DNA from: Campylobacter sp.
GTDB lineage: Bacteria; Campylobacterota; Campylobacteria; Campylobacterales; Campylobacteraceae
Direction: 5' to 3'
Assembly (NCBI GenBank): GCA_030532465.1
Contig: JAUNLC010000004.1
Location: 1-52,125 of the forward strand
Length of the DNA: 52,125 bases
This document shows, one piece after another, positions 32,189 to 41,219 of this stretch. Position 1 is the stretch's first letter. The number at the start of each line of letters is the position of its first letter. A program made the position numbers and the translations under genes. Under the pieces are notes generated by a model, which was not told the origin of the DNA, made no database searches, and was given only the letters and a program-made list of their open reading frames with translations.

Positions 32189-33432
32189 GTAAAAATATGA
32201 ATGAGATAAGAGAGAAATTTAAACAGTACCAAGAGGCTATAGAGGCTAGCAATATCGTATCAAAAACCGACATAAACGGCATTATAACTTTTGTAAATGA
32301 TGAATTCTGTAAAATTTCAGGCTACGCTCGCGAAGAGCTTATCGGAGCGAACCACAACATCGTTCGTCATCCAGAAGTCGATAAAAACGTATTTAAAAAG
32401 CTTTGGAATACGATTTTAAACAAAAAAGTGCATAAAAGCATCGTTAGAAACCGCACTAAAGACGGAAAAGACATATATCTAAACACCACTATAATCCCCA
32501 TTTTAGACTTAAACGGCGATATAGAGGAGTTTGTCGCCATTCGCCATGATATAACTAACACTATAAATTTAAATACCGAGCTTTTAAATACCAAGCAAGA
32601 GCTTGAAAATTTAAACAAAACACTTGAAAATATGGTTAAAGAACAGACTAAAGAGCTTTTAAATTTAAATGAAAATTTGGAGCGTATAGTTCAAGAAGAG
32701 ATTAAAAAAAACGAGGAAAAGACTAAAATGCTTCTTGTTCAATCCCGTCTTGCCAGCATGGGAGAGATGCTCTCAAACATCGCTCATCAGTGGAGGCAGC
32801 CTTTAAACGAGCTTAGTATCACGCTTTTTAAGCTAAAAGGCTATGCGGGAAAAGAAGAGGAGAAATTTAAAAGTAGCTACGAGCACTCAAAGCAGATTAT
32901 TAAAGATATGTCAAATACGATTGAAGAGTTTAGAAATTTCTTTAACGTCGATAGGGAGCGAGAGTTGTTTTTGCCCTCTATTTCAGTAAAAAACGCTATG
33001 CAAATGGTTGAAAAGACCTATCAAAAAGAGGGTATTGAGCTAAAGCTAAATTTAGAGGATGAGGCTGAAATTTTAGGCTTTCACTCTCAACTTGCACAAG
33101 CCGTAATCATACTTCTTAGTAATTCAAAAGATGCTATGAAAGATAAAGAGGGTGATAAATTTGTTACCATTTCAATTGATATAGAGGATAAATTTGTAAT
33201 AATTAAAGTTTTAGATAGCGGCGGAGGCATTAAAGATGAGATTATGGATAAAATTTTTGAGCCTTATTTTACTACCAAACACCCAAGTACCGGCACGGGG
33301 ATTGGGCTATATATGCTTAAGACCATAGTTGAGAATATGAACGGAATAGTTAGCGTTCAAAATACTCGGCTTGGTGTCTGTTTTGAGATGAGATTACCGA
33401 TTTTTGATATTTTAAACAAGGAAGATAAATAA
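32185..33432 (+). CDS. Cytoplasmic PAS-domain histidine kinase
   Basis: The 415 residues have no membrane helices. A PAS domain covers about 15-130 (ASNIVSKTDINGIITFVNDE, with the PAC-type FVAIRHDITNTI). A coiled coil covers about 130-180. The dimerisation helix carries the phosphorylated His in NIAHQWRQPL (H201). The ATPase domain has N, G1 (LDSGGGI) and G2 (TGTGIGLYM) boxes. The PAS fold suggests sensing of redox, oxygen or a small ligand in the cytoplasm. It shares its stop/start with the response regulator. The pair lies immediately before ccoNOQP, matching Cj1492c/Cj1491c of C. jejuni as I recall. Confidence 0.88.
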   Translation: MSKNMNEIREKFKQYQEAIEASNIVSKTDINGIITFVNDEFCKISGYAREELIGANHNIVRHPEVDKNVFKKLWNTILNKKVHKSIVRNRTKDGKDIYLNTTIIPILDLNGDIEEFVAIRHDITNTINLNTELLNTKQELENLNKTLENMVKEQTKELLNLNENLERIVQEEIKKNEEKTKMLLVQSRLASMGEMLSNIAHQWRQPLNELSITLFKLKGYAGKEEEKFKSSYEHSKQIIKDMSNTIEEFRNFFNVDRERELFLPSISVKNAMQMVEKTYQKEGIELKLNLEDEAEILGFHSQLAQAVIILLSNSKDAMKDKEGDKFVTISIDIEDKFVIIKVLDSGGGIKDEIMDKIFEPYFTTKHPSTGTGIGLYMLKTIVENMNGIVSVQNTRLGVCFEMRLPIFDILNKEDK

Positions 33433-34106
33433 TGGGAAATTTAAAAGACCTTACCATACTCTTGGTTGAAGATGAAAATAGAGCAAGAGAGTCTATGGGT
33501 GAAATTTTCGCCAATGAGTTTAAAAAGGTGGTTACCGCAGGAAACGGCGATGAAGGACTTAAGAAATTTAAAAAATTTAGCCCGGATATCGTAGTAACCG
33601 ATATCGCTATGCCTATCATGGACGGGCTTGATATGTCAAAAGAGATAAAAGAAATTTCCAAAAATACTCCGATAGTCGTTTTAAGCGCATTTAGCGAGAA
33701 GGAGAGGTTGCTAAAGGCTATAGACGTGGGTATAGATAAGTATCTTATGAAGCCTATTGATATGGACGAGCTGTTTTTAATCCTTCAAAACATAGCCAAA
33801 TCAAAGATTGAAAGCGTGAATTTAGTAGAAATAGGGGATGGATATTTGTTTAATCAAACTAAAAGAGTTTTGGTTAAAGACGAGGTTGAGATAACCCTTA
33901 CCAAAAAAGAGCTTGCCTTTGTATCTTTGCTTGTAAAGCGTCTTGGAACTCTTGTTTTGATCGAGGAGATAAAAAACGTCGTTTGGGTTGGCGAAAAGGT
34001 AAGCGAGGCTGCTATAAGAACCTTTGTAAAACGCATTAGAGATAAGGTTGGAGCCGAATTTATCAAAAATGTCCCGGGTCTTGGATATAAGATAGACCTA
34101 AGATAA
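33432..34106 (+). CDS. OmpR-type response regulator beside the cbb3 operon
   Basis: The 224 residues have a receiver domain with acidic pocket (VEDE, residues 12-15), phospho-acceptor D57 (VVTDIAMP) and Lys in KPID. A winged-helix DNA-binding domain (about 130-222) carries KELAFVSLLVKRLG and the RTFVKRIRDKVG recognition region. The partner kinase is just upstream. The dyad before ccoN (34160-34189) is a plausible target, but this is inference. Confidence 0.9.
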   Translation: MGNLKDLTILLVEDENRARESMGEIFANEFKKVVTAGNGDEGLKKFKKFSPDIVVTDIAMPIMDGLDMSKEIKEISKNTPIVVLSAFSEKERLLKAIDVGIDKYLMKPIDMDELFLILQNIAKSKIESVNLVEIGDGYLFNQTKRVLVKDEVEITLTKKELAFVSLLVKRLGTLVLIEEIKNVVWVGEKVSEAAIRTFVKRIRDKVGAEFIKNVPGLGYKIDLR

Positions 34107-34159
34107 ATTTATAAAAATTTGCTTAATTTAAGAATATTTATATATTATTTACTTTAAAA

Positions 34160-34189
34160 TATCACTATAAAATTACGTTAAAAGTGATA
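34160..34189 (+). promoter_or_regulatory. Dyad around a -10-like box before ccoN
   Basis: TATCACT (34160-34166) and AGTGATA (34183-34189) are perfect 7-base arms with a 16-base spacer. The spacer contains TATAAA (34166-34171). It ends nine bases before the AAGGAGG ribosome site of ccoN. A regulator bound here would act on or close to the promoter of the cbb3 operon. Confidence 0.45.
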
Positions 34190-34211
34190 AATTTAAAAAG
34201 GAGGTTTTTTG

Positions 34212-35705
34212 ATGCGACCATCAAATGCATTAAACTACGATTACACGGTAGCTAAGTATTTTATGTTTGCTACCATATTGTTTGGTATCATCGGTATGGC
34301 TATCGGCGTTATTATAGCGTTTCAGATGGCATATCCGGATCTAAACTACTTAGCAGGCGAATACGGAACTTTCAGCCGTCTTAGACCGCTTCACACCTCG
34401 GGCGTTATCTTTGGGTTTATGCTCTCGGGAATTTTTGCGACCTGGTATTATATCGGGCAAAGAGTCTTAAAAGTCTCTATGAACGAATCACCGTTTTTGA
34501 TGTTTATCGGCAAGCTTCATTTTTGGCTTTATATGGCGATAATGATAGTTGCGGTAATCAGCCTTTTTGCAGGCGTTAGCACATCAAAAGAGTATGCAGA
34601 GCTTGAGTGGCCGCTTGATATAGGCGTAGTTCTTGTTTGGGTGCTTTGGGGCGTTAGTATCTTCGGACTTATCGGAATTCGCCGTGAAAAGACGCTTTAT
34701 ATCTCGCTTTGGTACTATATAGCGACATTTCTTGGCGTTGCTATGCTGTATCTGTTTAACAACATGGCGGTTCCTACAAAGCTTGTTTCGGGATACGGCG
34801 ACTGGTGGCACTCTGTTTCGATGTATGCGGGAACAAACGACGCTTTAGTTCAGTGGTGGTATGGACACAACGCCGTTGCTTTCGTCTTTACGGTTGCTAT
34901 AATCGCTCAAATTTACTACTTCCTTCCAAAAGAGAGCGGGCAACCGGTATTTTCATATAAACTCTCGCTTTTTGCATTTTGGGGACTTATGTTTGTATAT
35001 CTTTGGGCGGGCGGACACCACCTTATATATTCGACCGTTCCTGACTGGATGCAGACTATGGGATCGATATTTTCTATAGTTCTTATCCTTCCATCTTGGG
35101 GCTCTGCGATAAATATGCTTCTTACAATGAAGGGCGAATGGGTTCAGTTACGTGAAAATCCTTTGATTAAATTTATGATCTTAGCCTCAACTTTTTATAT
35201 GTTCTCAACGCTTGAAGGACCGATCCTTTCTATCAAATCGGTAAACGCTCTTGCTCACTTTACGGATTGGATCCCGGGACACGTGCATGACGGTACGCTT
35301 GGTTGGGTTGGATTTATGACTATGGCGGCGCTTTATCATATGACTCCGCGCATTATGAAGCGTGAAATTTACTCAAAATCCTTGATGGAAGTTCAGTTTT
35401 GGATCCAAACAACGGGTATCGTGCTTTACTTCGCGTCAATGTGGATAGCGGGTATCACTCAAGGTATGATGTGGAGAGCGACCGATCAGTTTGGAAATTT
35501 AGCCTACTCGTTTATCGATACGGTTACGGTTCTTATACCTTATTATTGGATTAGGGCGGTTGGCGGACTGCTTTACTTGATAGGATTTTTCATATTTACT
35601 TACAACATATATAAGTCAATGTCTGCAAGAGTGCTTGATAAAGAGCCTGCAAACGCAAGCCCGGCAGGAATTTGCTGTGGCGTAAAGGAGGCAAAAAATG
35701 TTTAG
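34212..35705 (+). CDS. ccoN: cbb3 cytochrome c oxidase subunit I
   Basis: This is the catalytic haem-copper subunit of the high-affinity terminal oxidase. From the ATG at 34212 (AAGGAGG seven bases upstream) it has 497 residues and about twelve helices. Candidate metal ligands are the His of LRPLHTSG (haem b), GHNAVAF with WAGGHHLIYS (CuB), and GHVHDGTLGW (hemes). A TTG at 34209 would add one residue. It overlaps ccoO by eight bases and starts a compact operon. Confidence 0.96.
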   Translation: MRPSNALNYDYTVAKYFMFATILFGIIGMAIGVIIAFQMAYPDLNYLAGEYGTFSRLRPLHTSGVIFGFMLSGIFATWYYIGQRVLKVSMNESPFLMFIGKLHFWLYMAIMIVAVISLFAGVSTSKEYAELEWPLDIGVVLVWVLWGVSIFGLIGIRREKTLYISLWYYIATFLGVAMLYLFNNMAVPTKLVSGYGDWWHSVSMYAGTNDALVQWWYGHNAVAFVFTVAIIAQIYYFLPKESGQPVFSYKLSLFAFWGLMFVYLWAGGHHLIYSTVPDWMQTMGSIFSIVLILPSWGSAINMLLTMKGEWVQLRENPLIKFMILASTFYMFSTLEGPILSIKSVNALAHFTDWIPGHVHDGTLGWVGFMTMAALYHMTPRIMKREIYSKSLMEVQFWIQTTGIVLYFASMWIAGITQGMMWRATDQFGNLAYSFIDTVTVLIPYYWIRAVGGLLYLIGFFIFTYNIYKSMSARVLDKEPANASPAGICCGVKEAKNV

Positions 35706-36363
35706 TTGGTTAGAAAAAAATCCATTCTTTTTTGCTGTTGCGGTTTTTATAGTTATTGCTTATGCGGGCATTATCGAAATTTTGCCTGATTTTGCAAATC
35801 GCGCAAGACCGCTTGAAGGAGTTAAGCCTCCTACGGTGCTTCAACTAGCGGGCAAGCACATCTATATGAAAGATAGCTGTAACGCATGTCATACGCAGAT
35901 GATCCGTCCGTTTAAATCTGAAACCGATAGATACGGAATGTATTCTCTAAGCGGTGAGTACGCTTACGATCGCCCGCATCTTTGGGGCTCAAAAAGAACG
36001 GGACCTGATCTAAAACGTGTTGGAAACTACCGCACTACAGATTGGCATGAAAACCACATGAAAGATCCGATTTCCGTAGTTCCGGGATCAATTATGCCTG
36101 CATATAAACATATGTTTAAAAACAATGCCGACATAGAGACGGCTTACGGCGAAGCGGTTACTACGAAAAAGGTATTTGGAGTGCCTTACGATACTGAAGG
36201 CATGCCTAAGCTCGGCTCTTGGGAAGAGGCTCAAGCTATCGTAAAAGAGGAGGCTCAGGCAATAGTTGATGAGATGAAAGATCAGGAAGTTAAAGATGCG
36301 TTTGCAAGAGGCGAGATCAGAGAGATAGTCGCGATAATCGCATACTTAAACAGCTTGAAATAA
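35698..36363 (+). CDS. ccoO: cbb3 oxidase monohaem cytochrome c subunit II
   Basis: The 221 residues have an N-terminal anchor helix (about 10-28) and a periplasmic domain with one haem motif C61-N-A-C64-H65. The distal Met is probably within PGSIMPAYKHMF. It passes electrons from CcoP towards CcoN. A perfect AAGGAGG site lies inside the ccoN end. The loop with two KEEAQAIV-type repeats (AQAIVKEEAQAIVDEMKD) is a small local duplication. Confidence 0.95.
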   Translation: MFSWLEKNPFFFAVAVFIVIAYAGIIEILPDFANRARPLEGVKPPTVLQLAGKHIYMKDSCNACHTQMIRPFKSETDRYGMYSLSGEYAYDRPHLWGSKRTGPDLKRVGNYRTTDWHENHMKDPISVVPGSIMPAYKHMFKNNADIETAYGEAVTTKKVFGVPYDTEGMPKLGSWEEAQAIVKEEAQAIVDEMKDQEVKDAFARGEIREIVAIIAYLNSLK

Positions 36364-36372
36364 GGAAAATTT

Positions 36373-36591
36373 ATGGATATGCAGACTATAAGAGAGCTTC
36401 AGGGCTATGGATTTTTCTTCTTCACCGCATTTTTGGTAATCGTGCTTTATAGTTACTATTATCACCTTTATAAATCGGAAAAAACGGGTAGAAGAAACTA
36501 TGAGAAGTATTCGAATTTAGCGCTTAACGATAGTCTTGATAGCGAAATTTTAGAGTCCGTATCCACTGATAATACAAAAAAGGAAAGTTAA
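36373..36591 (+). CDS. ccoQ: cbb3 oxidase small subunit CcoQ
   Basis: The 72 residues have one membrane helix (YGFFFFTAFLVIVLYSYYYHLY) followed by a charged cytoplasmic tail, as in CcoQ, which stabilises the CcoNO-CcoP contact. It has an AAGGAAAA ribosome site. It lies between ccoO and ccoP, which fixes the identification more than the sequence does. Confidence 0.88.
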   Translation: MDMQTIRELQGYGFFFFTAFLVIVLYSYYYHLYKSEKTGRRNYEKYSNLALNDSLDSEILESVSTDNTKKES

Positions 36592-36592
36592 A

Positions 36593-37447
36593 ATGCAATG
36601 GTTTAATTTAGAAGATAGCGTTAATCTCCTCTCTCTCATCGGCGCGCTGGCTATCATCTTGCTTACCGTTTTTGTCGTAGGCAAGTATGTAAAACAGATG
36701 AAAGAGAGCAAATCGGAAGGAGAGCTTAGCGAGCATAATTGGGACGGCATAGGCGAGTATAAAAACCCGCTTCCTATCGGCTGGGCGGTGATGTTTGTGC
36801 TTACGCTGGTTTGGGCTATCTGGTACTATTTGGTTGGCTATCCGCTTAACTCATATTCGCAAATCGGCGAATACAACGAAGAGGTTAAGGCTATGAACGC
36901 CAAATTTGAAAAAGAGTGGGCAAATCCCGATCTAAAAACTCTTCACGCAATGGGTGAGAGTATCTATCTTGTTCAATGCTCGGCATGTCACGGCATAACC
37001 GCCGACGGTATAAACGGCAAGGCGGCCGATCTAACCGTATGGGGAAGCGAAAAGGCGCTTGTGGATGTGATATTAAACGGCTCAAAAGGGCTTGATTACC
37101 CGATGGGCGAGATGCCTCCTGGAATGGCTGATGAAGAGGGCGCTAAAGCTATCGCAGCTTATGTAGCTAAAGAGCTTTCAGGCATAAAAAAGACTGCAAA
37201 TGAAAATTTAGTCGAGATAGGCAGAGCTCAGTTTGCCGTGTGTGCGTCATGTCACGGAGATGACGGCAAGGGAATGGACGGCATGAGTCCTGATCTTACA
37301 AAATACGGCACAAGCGAATTTGTTATGGACGTGCTAAAGCGCGGCAAAAAAGGCGCGATCGGCGCTATGCCTAAATTTGATGACGGAAGGCTTAACGATA
37401 TCCAGCAAAAAGCCGTAGGCGAGTATATACTCTCGCTTAGCAAATAA
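36593..37447 (+). CDS. ccoP: cbb3 oxidase dihaem cytochrome c subunit III
   Basis: The 284 residues have two membrane helices (about 11-32 and 63-83) and two haem c motifs (C129-S-A-C132-H133 and C217-A-S-C220-H221). Distal Met candidates are in MGEMPPGM and IGAMPKF. It is the electron entry point of the oxidase. It starts one base after the ccoQ stop. Confidence 0.95.
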   Translation: MQWFNLEDSVNLLSLIGALAIILLTVFVVGKYVKQMKESKSEGELSEHNWDGIGEYKNPLPIGWAVMFVLTLVWAIWYYLVGYPLNSYSQIGEYNEEVKAMNAKFEKEWANPDLKTLHAMGESIYLVQCSACHGITADGINGKAADLTVWGSEKALVDVILNGSKGLDYPMGEMPPGMADEEGAKAIAAYVAKELSGIKKTANENLVEIGRAQFAVCASCHGDDGKGMDGMSPDLTKYGTSEFVMDVLKRGKKGAIGAMPKFDDGRLNDIQQKAVGEYILSLSK

Positions 37448-37458
37448 GGAGGTTTCAA

Positions 37459-37671
37459 GTGGAAAATACAAATCGAAACGTTTTTGCGCTAAACGGCGTA
37501 ACGGGCATGCTTATAGCCACGGTGCTTTTGCTTGGTATCCTAGCAGCGCTTACTTGTCTTGGAATTTCTGCTCAAAAAGAGGTCGCACAAAAGCCTTACA
37601 TTTTAGAAAATCCAAGCGGTATTCAGATGAAAAGCGTTGAAAATGCAAAACACGTAAAAGTTAAGGAGTAG
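37459..37671 (+). CDS. Small membrane protein (DUF4006 type) of the cbb3 operon
   Basis: This 70-residue protein has one membrane helix (VTGMLIATVLLLGILAALTC) and a short soluble tail. It starts with GTG after a perfect AAGGAGG. It follows ccoP in the same order as C. jejuni Cj1486c, a DUF4006 protein, from memory. Function is unknown; oxidase assembly or stability is likely from position. Confidence 0.75.
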   Translation: MENTNRNVFALNGVTGMLIATVLLLGILAALTCLGISAQKEVAQKPYILENPSGIQMKSVENAKHVKVKE

Positions 37672-37674
37672 GCT

Positions 37675-37776
37675 ATGTCGGCAGTTTTAGAAAAAGTTAT
37701 AATTATTCTGCTTATCGTTGCAGGCGCTATTTGTGCGTGGTCGGTTCTAACTCCAAATCATCTATTTGTCGGATGA
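37675..37776 (+). CDS. 33-residue single-helix membrane microprotein in the cbb3 operon
   Basis: This short gene encodes 33 residues: a charged start (MSAVLEKV), one membrane helix (IIILLIVAGAICAWSVL) and a short TPNHLFVG tail. AAGGAG (37663-37668) lies six bases before the ATG, and the stop overlaps the next ATG by four bases (ATGA). These features are as good as for any gene in the operon. Size and topology resemble CcoM of Pseudomonas stutzeri, a 37-residue subunit of cbb3 oxidase, but I see no clear sequence match. It is easily missed by length cut-offs. Confidence 0.75.
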   Translation: MSAVLEKVIIILLIVAGAICAWSVLTPNHLFVG

Positions 37777-38369
37777 AAATTTTAAATTTTAAGGGCGTTT
37801 TCTTCGCCCTTATCCTTATCTTATCGCCTCTTTTTGCAAATAAAATCGTCCTTGTTAATCAAAATATCCTAAGCGATAAGGTCGAAGCTAAAATTTCAAC
37901 TATCGGCGAAGAGCTACGCGCAAAAACAGGCATTTACGTTGGACTTGGAGTTTTTGAAAATTTAGGCGGCAAAAGCATAAACGAGAAATTTAAAGAGCTA
38001 AATTTAAAGCCGCCGTATGCTTTTTTGATACTTGCAAAGAGCGAGCATAAGCTTGAAATTTTTGCCGATGAAGATACGCTAAAGCTTTTTGATAAAGAGC
38101 AAATTTTAAGCCCATATCCGGCCAGAGGTTCGATTTTGCCTATACTTACTTCAAAAAACGGCAAGGATATATATAACGCTTCCATGTTAAACGGCTATGC
38201 GGATATCGCCGAGCAGATCGCAAAATCAAAAGGTATAGAGCTAGAAAACGCGATAGGCAGCTCAAATAAAATCACTCTTGATATTTTAAGATTTGCGGTT
38301 TACGGATCGGTTGTTTTGGTTATAGGCGTGATAATGTTTGCCAAATTTAGGAGAAAAAATGCAAAATAA
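37773..38369 (+). CDS. Periplasmic, membrane-anchored protein of the cbb3 operon
   Basis: I start at the ATG at 37773, overlapping the microprotein stop. This gives 198 residues with a proper signal peptide (VFFALILILSPLFA). An upstream in-frame start at 37731 would bury the signal. A periplasmic alpha/beta region follows (about 25-165), with a TPM-like pattern (TGIYVGLGVF, then PPYAFLILAKSEHKLEIF). A C-terminal anchor helix (FAVYGSVVLVIGVIMFAKF) ends in a basic tail. The function is unknown; its place before fixH points to oxidase assembly. Confidence 0.78.
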   Translation: MKILNFKGVFFALILILSPLFANKIVLVNQNILSDKVEAKISTIGEELRAKTGIYVGLGVFENLGGKSINEKFKELNLKPPYAFLILAKSEHKLEIFADEDTLKLFDKEQILSPYPARGSILPILTSKNGKDIYNASMLNGYADIAEQIAKSKGIELENAIGSSNKITLDILRFAVYGSVVLVIGVIMFAKFRRKNAK

Positions 38370-38841
38370 CACAAAGACATTTTGGCCTTACGCGATAGTG
38401 CTTTCTATCATCGCCATCGTGATCGCTTGTATCGCAACCATCGTTATCGCTCTTAAAAATCCCGTTCAAATGGATAACTTTTATATGGATAGATACCAAA
38501 ATGTCGATGAAAATATAAACGAAATAAGAGATACTCATAAGCGTTTTGAGACCAAATACGCAGTTGCGTTTGATAATCCAAATCCAAGAGCTATGGAGGG
38601 TGAATTTGAGTTTAAAATCACTCCAAAAAGCGCCGAGCTGCCAAATTTTAAAACGCAAATTTTATTAACAAAACCCGAAACAAACGAATTTAACGAAGAG
38701 CTAAGCCTCGCTCAACAAAAGGAAGTTTTAAAAACAGCCAAGGTAAAATTAGCCAAAGAGGGTAGATGGCAAATTTTACTTAAGATAAACGACGGTGAAG
38801 ATACGGGATTTTATAAATTCGATATAAACGCCACCAAATAG
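38359..38841 (+). CDS. FixH-like cbb3 oxidase assembly protein
   Basis: From the ATG at 38359 (AGGAG at 38349-38353) the protein has 160 residues. It has an N-terminal helix (AIVLSIIAIVIACIATIVIAL), a DNFYMDRYQNVDENIN motif and a periplasmic beta-rich domain. This is the FixH/CcoG-partner layout, linked to copper delivery for cbb3 oxidase. It overlaps the upstream gene by 11 bases and ends the cco operon. I did not use the upstream in-frame start at 38338. Confidence 0.75.
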   Translation: MQNNTKTFWPYAIVLSIIAIVIACIATIVIALKNPVQMDNFYMDRYQNVDENINEIRDTHKRFETKYAVAFDNPNPRAMEGEFEFKITPKSAELPNFKTQILLTKPETNEFNEELSLAQQKEVLKTAKVKLAKEGRWQILLKINDGEDTGFYKFDINATK

Positions 38842-38876
38842 CCAAATTCGCTCTTTAGATTGAAAAAGGCTTATGC

Positions 38877-41219
38877 GTGATAGATGGAAAAAATTCGCTT
38901 TTCGTATTTACAAACTCAAGAAAAATTCGTGAATTTAACTCAAAATTTGAAGACGAACTAATCCCCAAAGCTCTTACGATCGCCGAATTTGAGAAAAAAG
39001 CGGTTTTTGTTAAAGATAGATTTGAAGCCGATCCTACCTATCTTTTAGTCTTAATGCAAAAGGCTGCCGCTAGCGTAAAAGATGCGAATTTAAAGCTAAA
39101 AATTCCAAATGAATTTTTTGCCTTTTTGAAAAACAACGACTATCTTTTTAGCTTTTTTAAAGAGCTCGCTATCCAAAAAAGAGCCATCGCAGACATCAAA
39201 TTTAGCGATATATACGCTGATTTTGAGGAGCACCTTGATATCCTTGAGGCTGTGCTTAAAGAGTATAAAACCTTGCTTGAAAACGAAGCTCTTTATGATG
39301 ATATAACGCTATGTGAAATTTATGAGCTAAATAGCGAGTTTGTGTGCTCTTACGACGAGATTATAATTGAAATAGACGGCTTTTTAAGCGAATTTGAGTG
39401 GGAGCTGATCGGTAAAATTTCAAATTTAACCACTTTAAAGCTTATCTTTCAAACCAGTAAATATAATAAAAAATCGGTTGAGAAGATAGCTCAAATTTCA
39501 AGCCTTGATATAGAAAATTTTACCCCTTACACCAAATTTGAACTAAATTTAAGCGACAAAACATTAAAAGCTCTTGAAAAAATAGAGCGAAAAAGATTGA
39601 TTGAAACTCGCTCTTTTGGGGTTAGAAGCTTGCAGTGCGCTTACGCTATGGCTAAAGTTAGCGAATTTGTGCGCGAAGGCATAGCGCCTGAAAAGATCGC
39701 CGTGATACTGCCCGATGAGAGCTTTGGCGAGATTTTAAAGTTGCATGATTTTAATAAAATCTTTAACTTTGCCGCAGGAGAGAGCTTTGAAAGATCGGGC
39801 TTTTTTCAAATTTTAAGCTTTATAAACGAGGCGATTAACGACAAGGTAAGTATAAATTTAGACCCCGAAAACTTCTTGAAATTTAATGAATTTGAGTTTA
39901 TCCTAAGCTCTTTTGGCGTTAGCGGCGAGCTTTTTAATAAATTTAAAAACGGCTATGAAACCGCCTGTTCGTTTGAGAAATTTAAAGAGCCGATAGATGA
40001 AATTTTAGCCTTGCAAAGTGACGCTAGAGTGCAGGATTTAGTAGCTCAAGAGCTATTTTTTATAAAGAATTTATCACGCTACTTTAGTTTTAGCTTAAGG
40101 CAAATTTTTGAAATATTTCTAATGCGTCTAAAAAATCTTAGTCTTGATGATGTCGGAGGCGGAAAGGTAAGCGTCCTAGGCGTTTTGGAGAGTCGCGGTA
40201 TGAAATTTGACGGCGTTGTAGTGCTTGACTTTAACGACGATCTGATACCAAAAAGAAGCGTAAACGAGATGTTTTTAAACTCTCGAGTTAGAGAAAAAGC
40301 GGGACTCATAAGCTATACCGAGCGTGAAAATTTGCAGAGATTTTACTATGAAAGCCTTATAAATTCGGCTAAAAAGGTTGCTATCAGCTACGTTTTAAAC
40401 GAAGAAAAGATCGCTTCAAGATTTTTAAACGAATTTAGCATGGTTGAAGACGTGAAATTTAGCGACGAAAGCTATGCGAAAGCGCTTGGCGGCTCAAGTT
40501 TTGCCGCCCTTAAAGACTTTGATGATGAAGTTGTTTTAAGGCATGATTTTTTTGCCAAACCGCTTTCGTTTTCAAGGCTTAATACCTTTTTAAAATGCGC
40601 TAGAAAGTATTATTATGCTTATATTATGGGCGTTAAGCCTGCTAGTATGTCTTATACGAAAAAGGGTTTTGAGGACGGAAAAGCCTTGCATGAAGCGCTT
40701 TGCGAGTATTATCAAAAATTTAATGAATTTGATCTAAATGAGTTTAAAAAACTGCTATCTAAAAAGGATATCGCCGCGATTGAATTTGAGATCTTATCGG
40801 TGAAATTTGAGAAATTTAGCGAGGTTGAGCGAGCTAGATTTAAAGAAGGCTGGCGGGTTGCGGAGTGTGAAAAACAGCTTGAAAATAGATTTTGCGGCGT
40901 AGATATAACGGGCGTGATCGATAGAATAGACGTTAAAGATGATGAGATGATGTTGATTGATTATAAAAGCGGAAGAGCCGATAAGAAATCATTGCAACTT
41001 CCGTTTTATCAAGCCCTTGTCGGCAAGGAGTGCAAGACGTGCTACTATGACCTTAAAACGACTATGGAATTAGTTGAAAATAGCTCAACTTTACACGATC
41101 TTTACGCAGAGATAGAAAATCTAAAGCAGATAAACGATACTCGCATAAATTTTGCTAGAAATATTTCTAGCGAGTGTAGATATTGCGAATTTAAAACGAT
41201 ATGCAAAGGTGAGTTATGA
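38877..41219 (+). CDS. addB: AddB-like subunit of the AddAB recombination helicase-nuclease
   Basis: The 780 residues start with GTG (AAAAGG upstream). The first two thirds are a divergent, inactive helicase-like region. The C-terminal third is a RecB-type nuclease with the GVIDRIDVKDDEMMLIDYKSG motif (catalytic Asp/Lys near 690). C574 plus C767-x2-C770-x5-C776 match the four ligands of the AddB 4Fe-4S cluster. With AddA it resects double-strand breaks for RecA. It overlaps addA by four bases (ATGA). Confidence 0.88.
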   Translation: MIDGKNSLFVFTNSRKIREFNSKFEDELIPKALTIAEFEKKAVFVKDRFEADPTYLLVLMQKAAASVKDANLKLKIPNEFFAFLKNNDYLFSFFKELAIQKRAIADIKFSDIYADFEEHLDILEAVLKEYKTLLENEALYDDITLCEIYELNSEFVCSYDEIIIEIDGFLSEFEWELIGKISNLTTLKLIFQTSKYNKKSVEKIAQISSLDIENFTPYTKFELNLSDKTLKALEKIERKRLIETRSFGVRSLQCAYAMAKVSEFVREGIAPEKIAVILPDESFGEILKLHDFNKIFNFAAGESFERSGFFQILSFINEAINDKVSINLDPENFLKFNEFEFILSSFGVSGELFNKFKNGYETACSFEKFKEPIDEILALQSDARVQDLVAQELFFIKNLSRYFSFSLRQIFEIFLMRLKNLSLDDVGGGKVSVLGVLESRGMKFDGVVVLDFNDDLIPKRSVNEMFLNSRVREKAGLISYTERENLQRFYYESLINSAKKVAISYVLNEEKIASRFLNEFSMVEDVKFSDESYAKALGGSSFAALKDFDDEVVLRHDFFAKPLSFSRLNTFLKCARKYYYAYIMGVKPASMSYTKKGFEDGKALHEALCEYYQKFNEFDLNEFKKLLSKKDIAAIEFEILSVKFEKFSEVERARFKEGWRVAECEKQLENRFCGVDITGVIDRIDVKDDEMMLIDYKSGRADKKSLQLPFYQALVGKECKTCYYDLKTTMELVENSSTLHDLYAEIENLKQINDTRINFARNISSECRYCEFKTICKGEL

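Noticed and set aside
37731-38369. Longer version of the TPM-like protein starting upstream
   Set aside because: It would overlap most of the microprotein, bury the signal peptide, and lacks a ribosome site; the ATG at 37773 overlaps the upstream stop.
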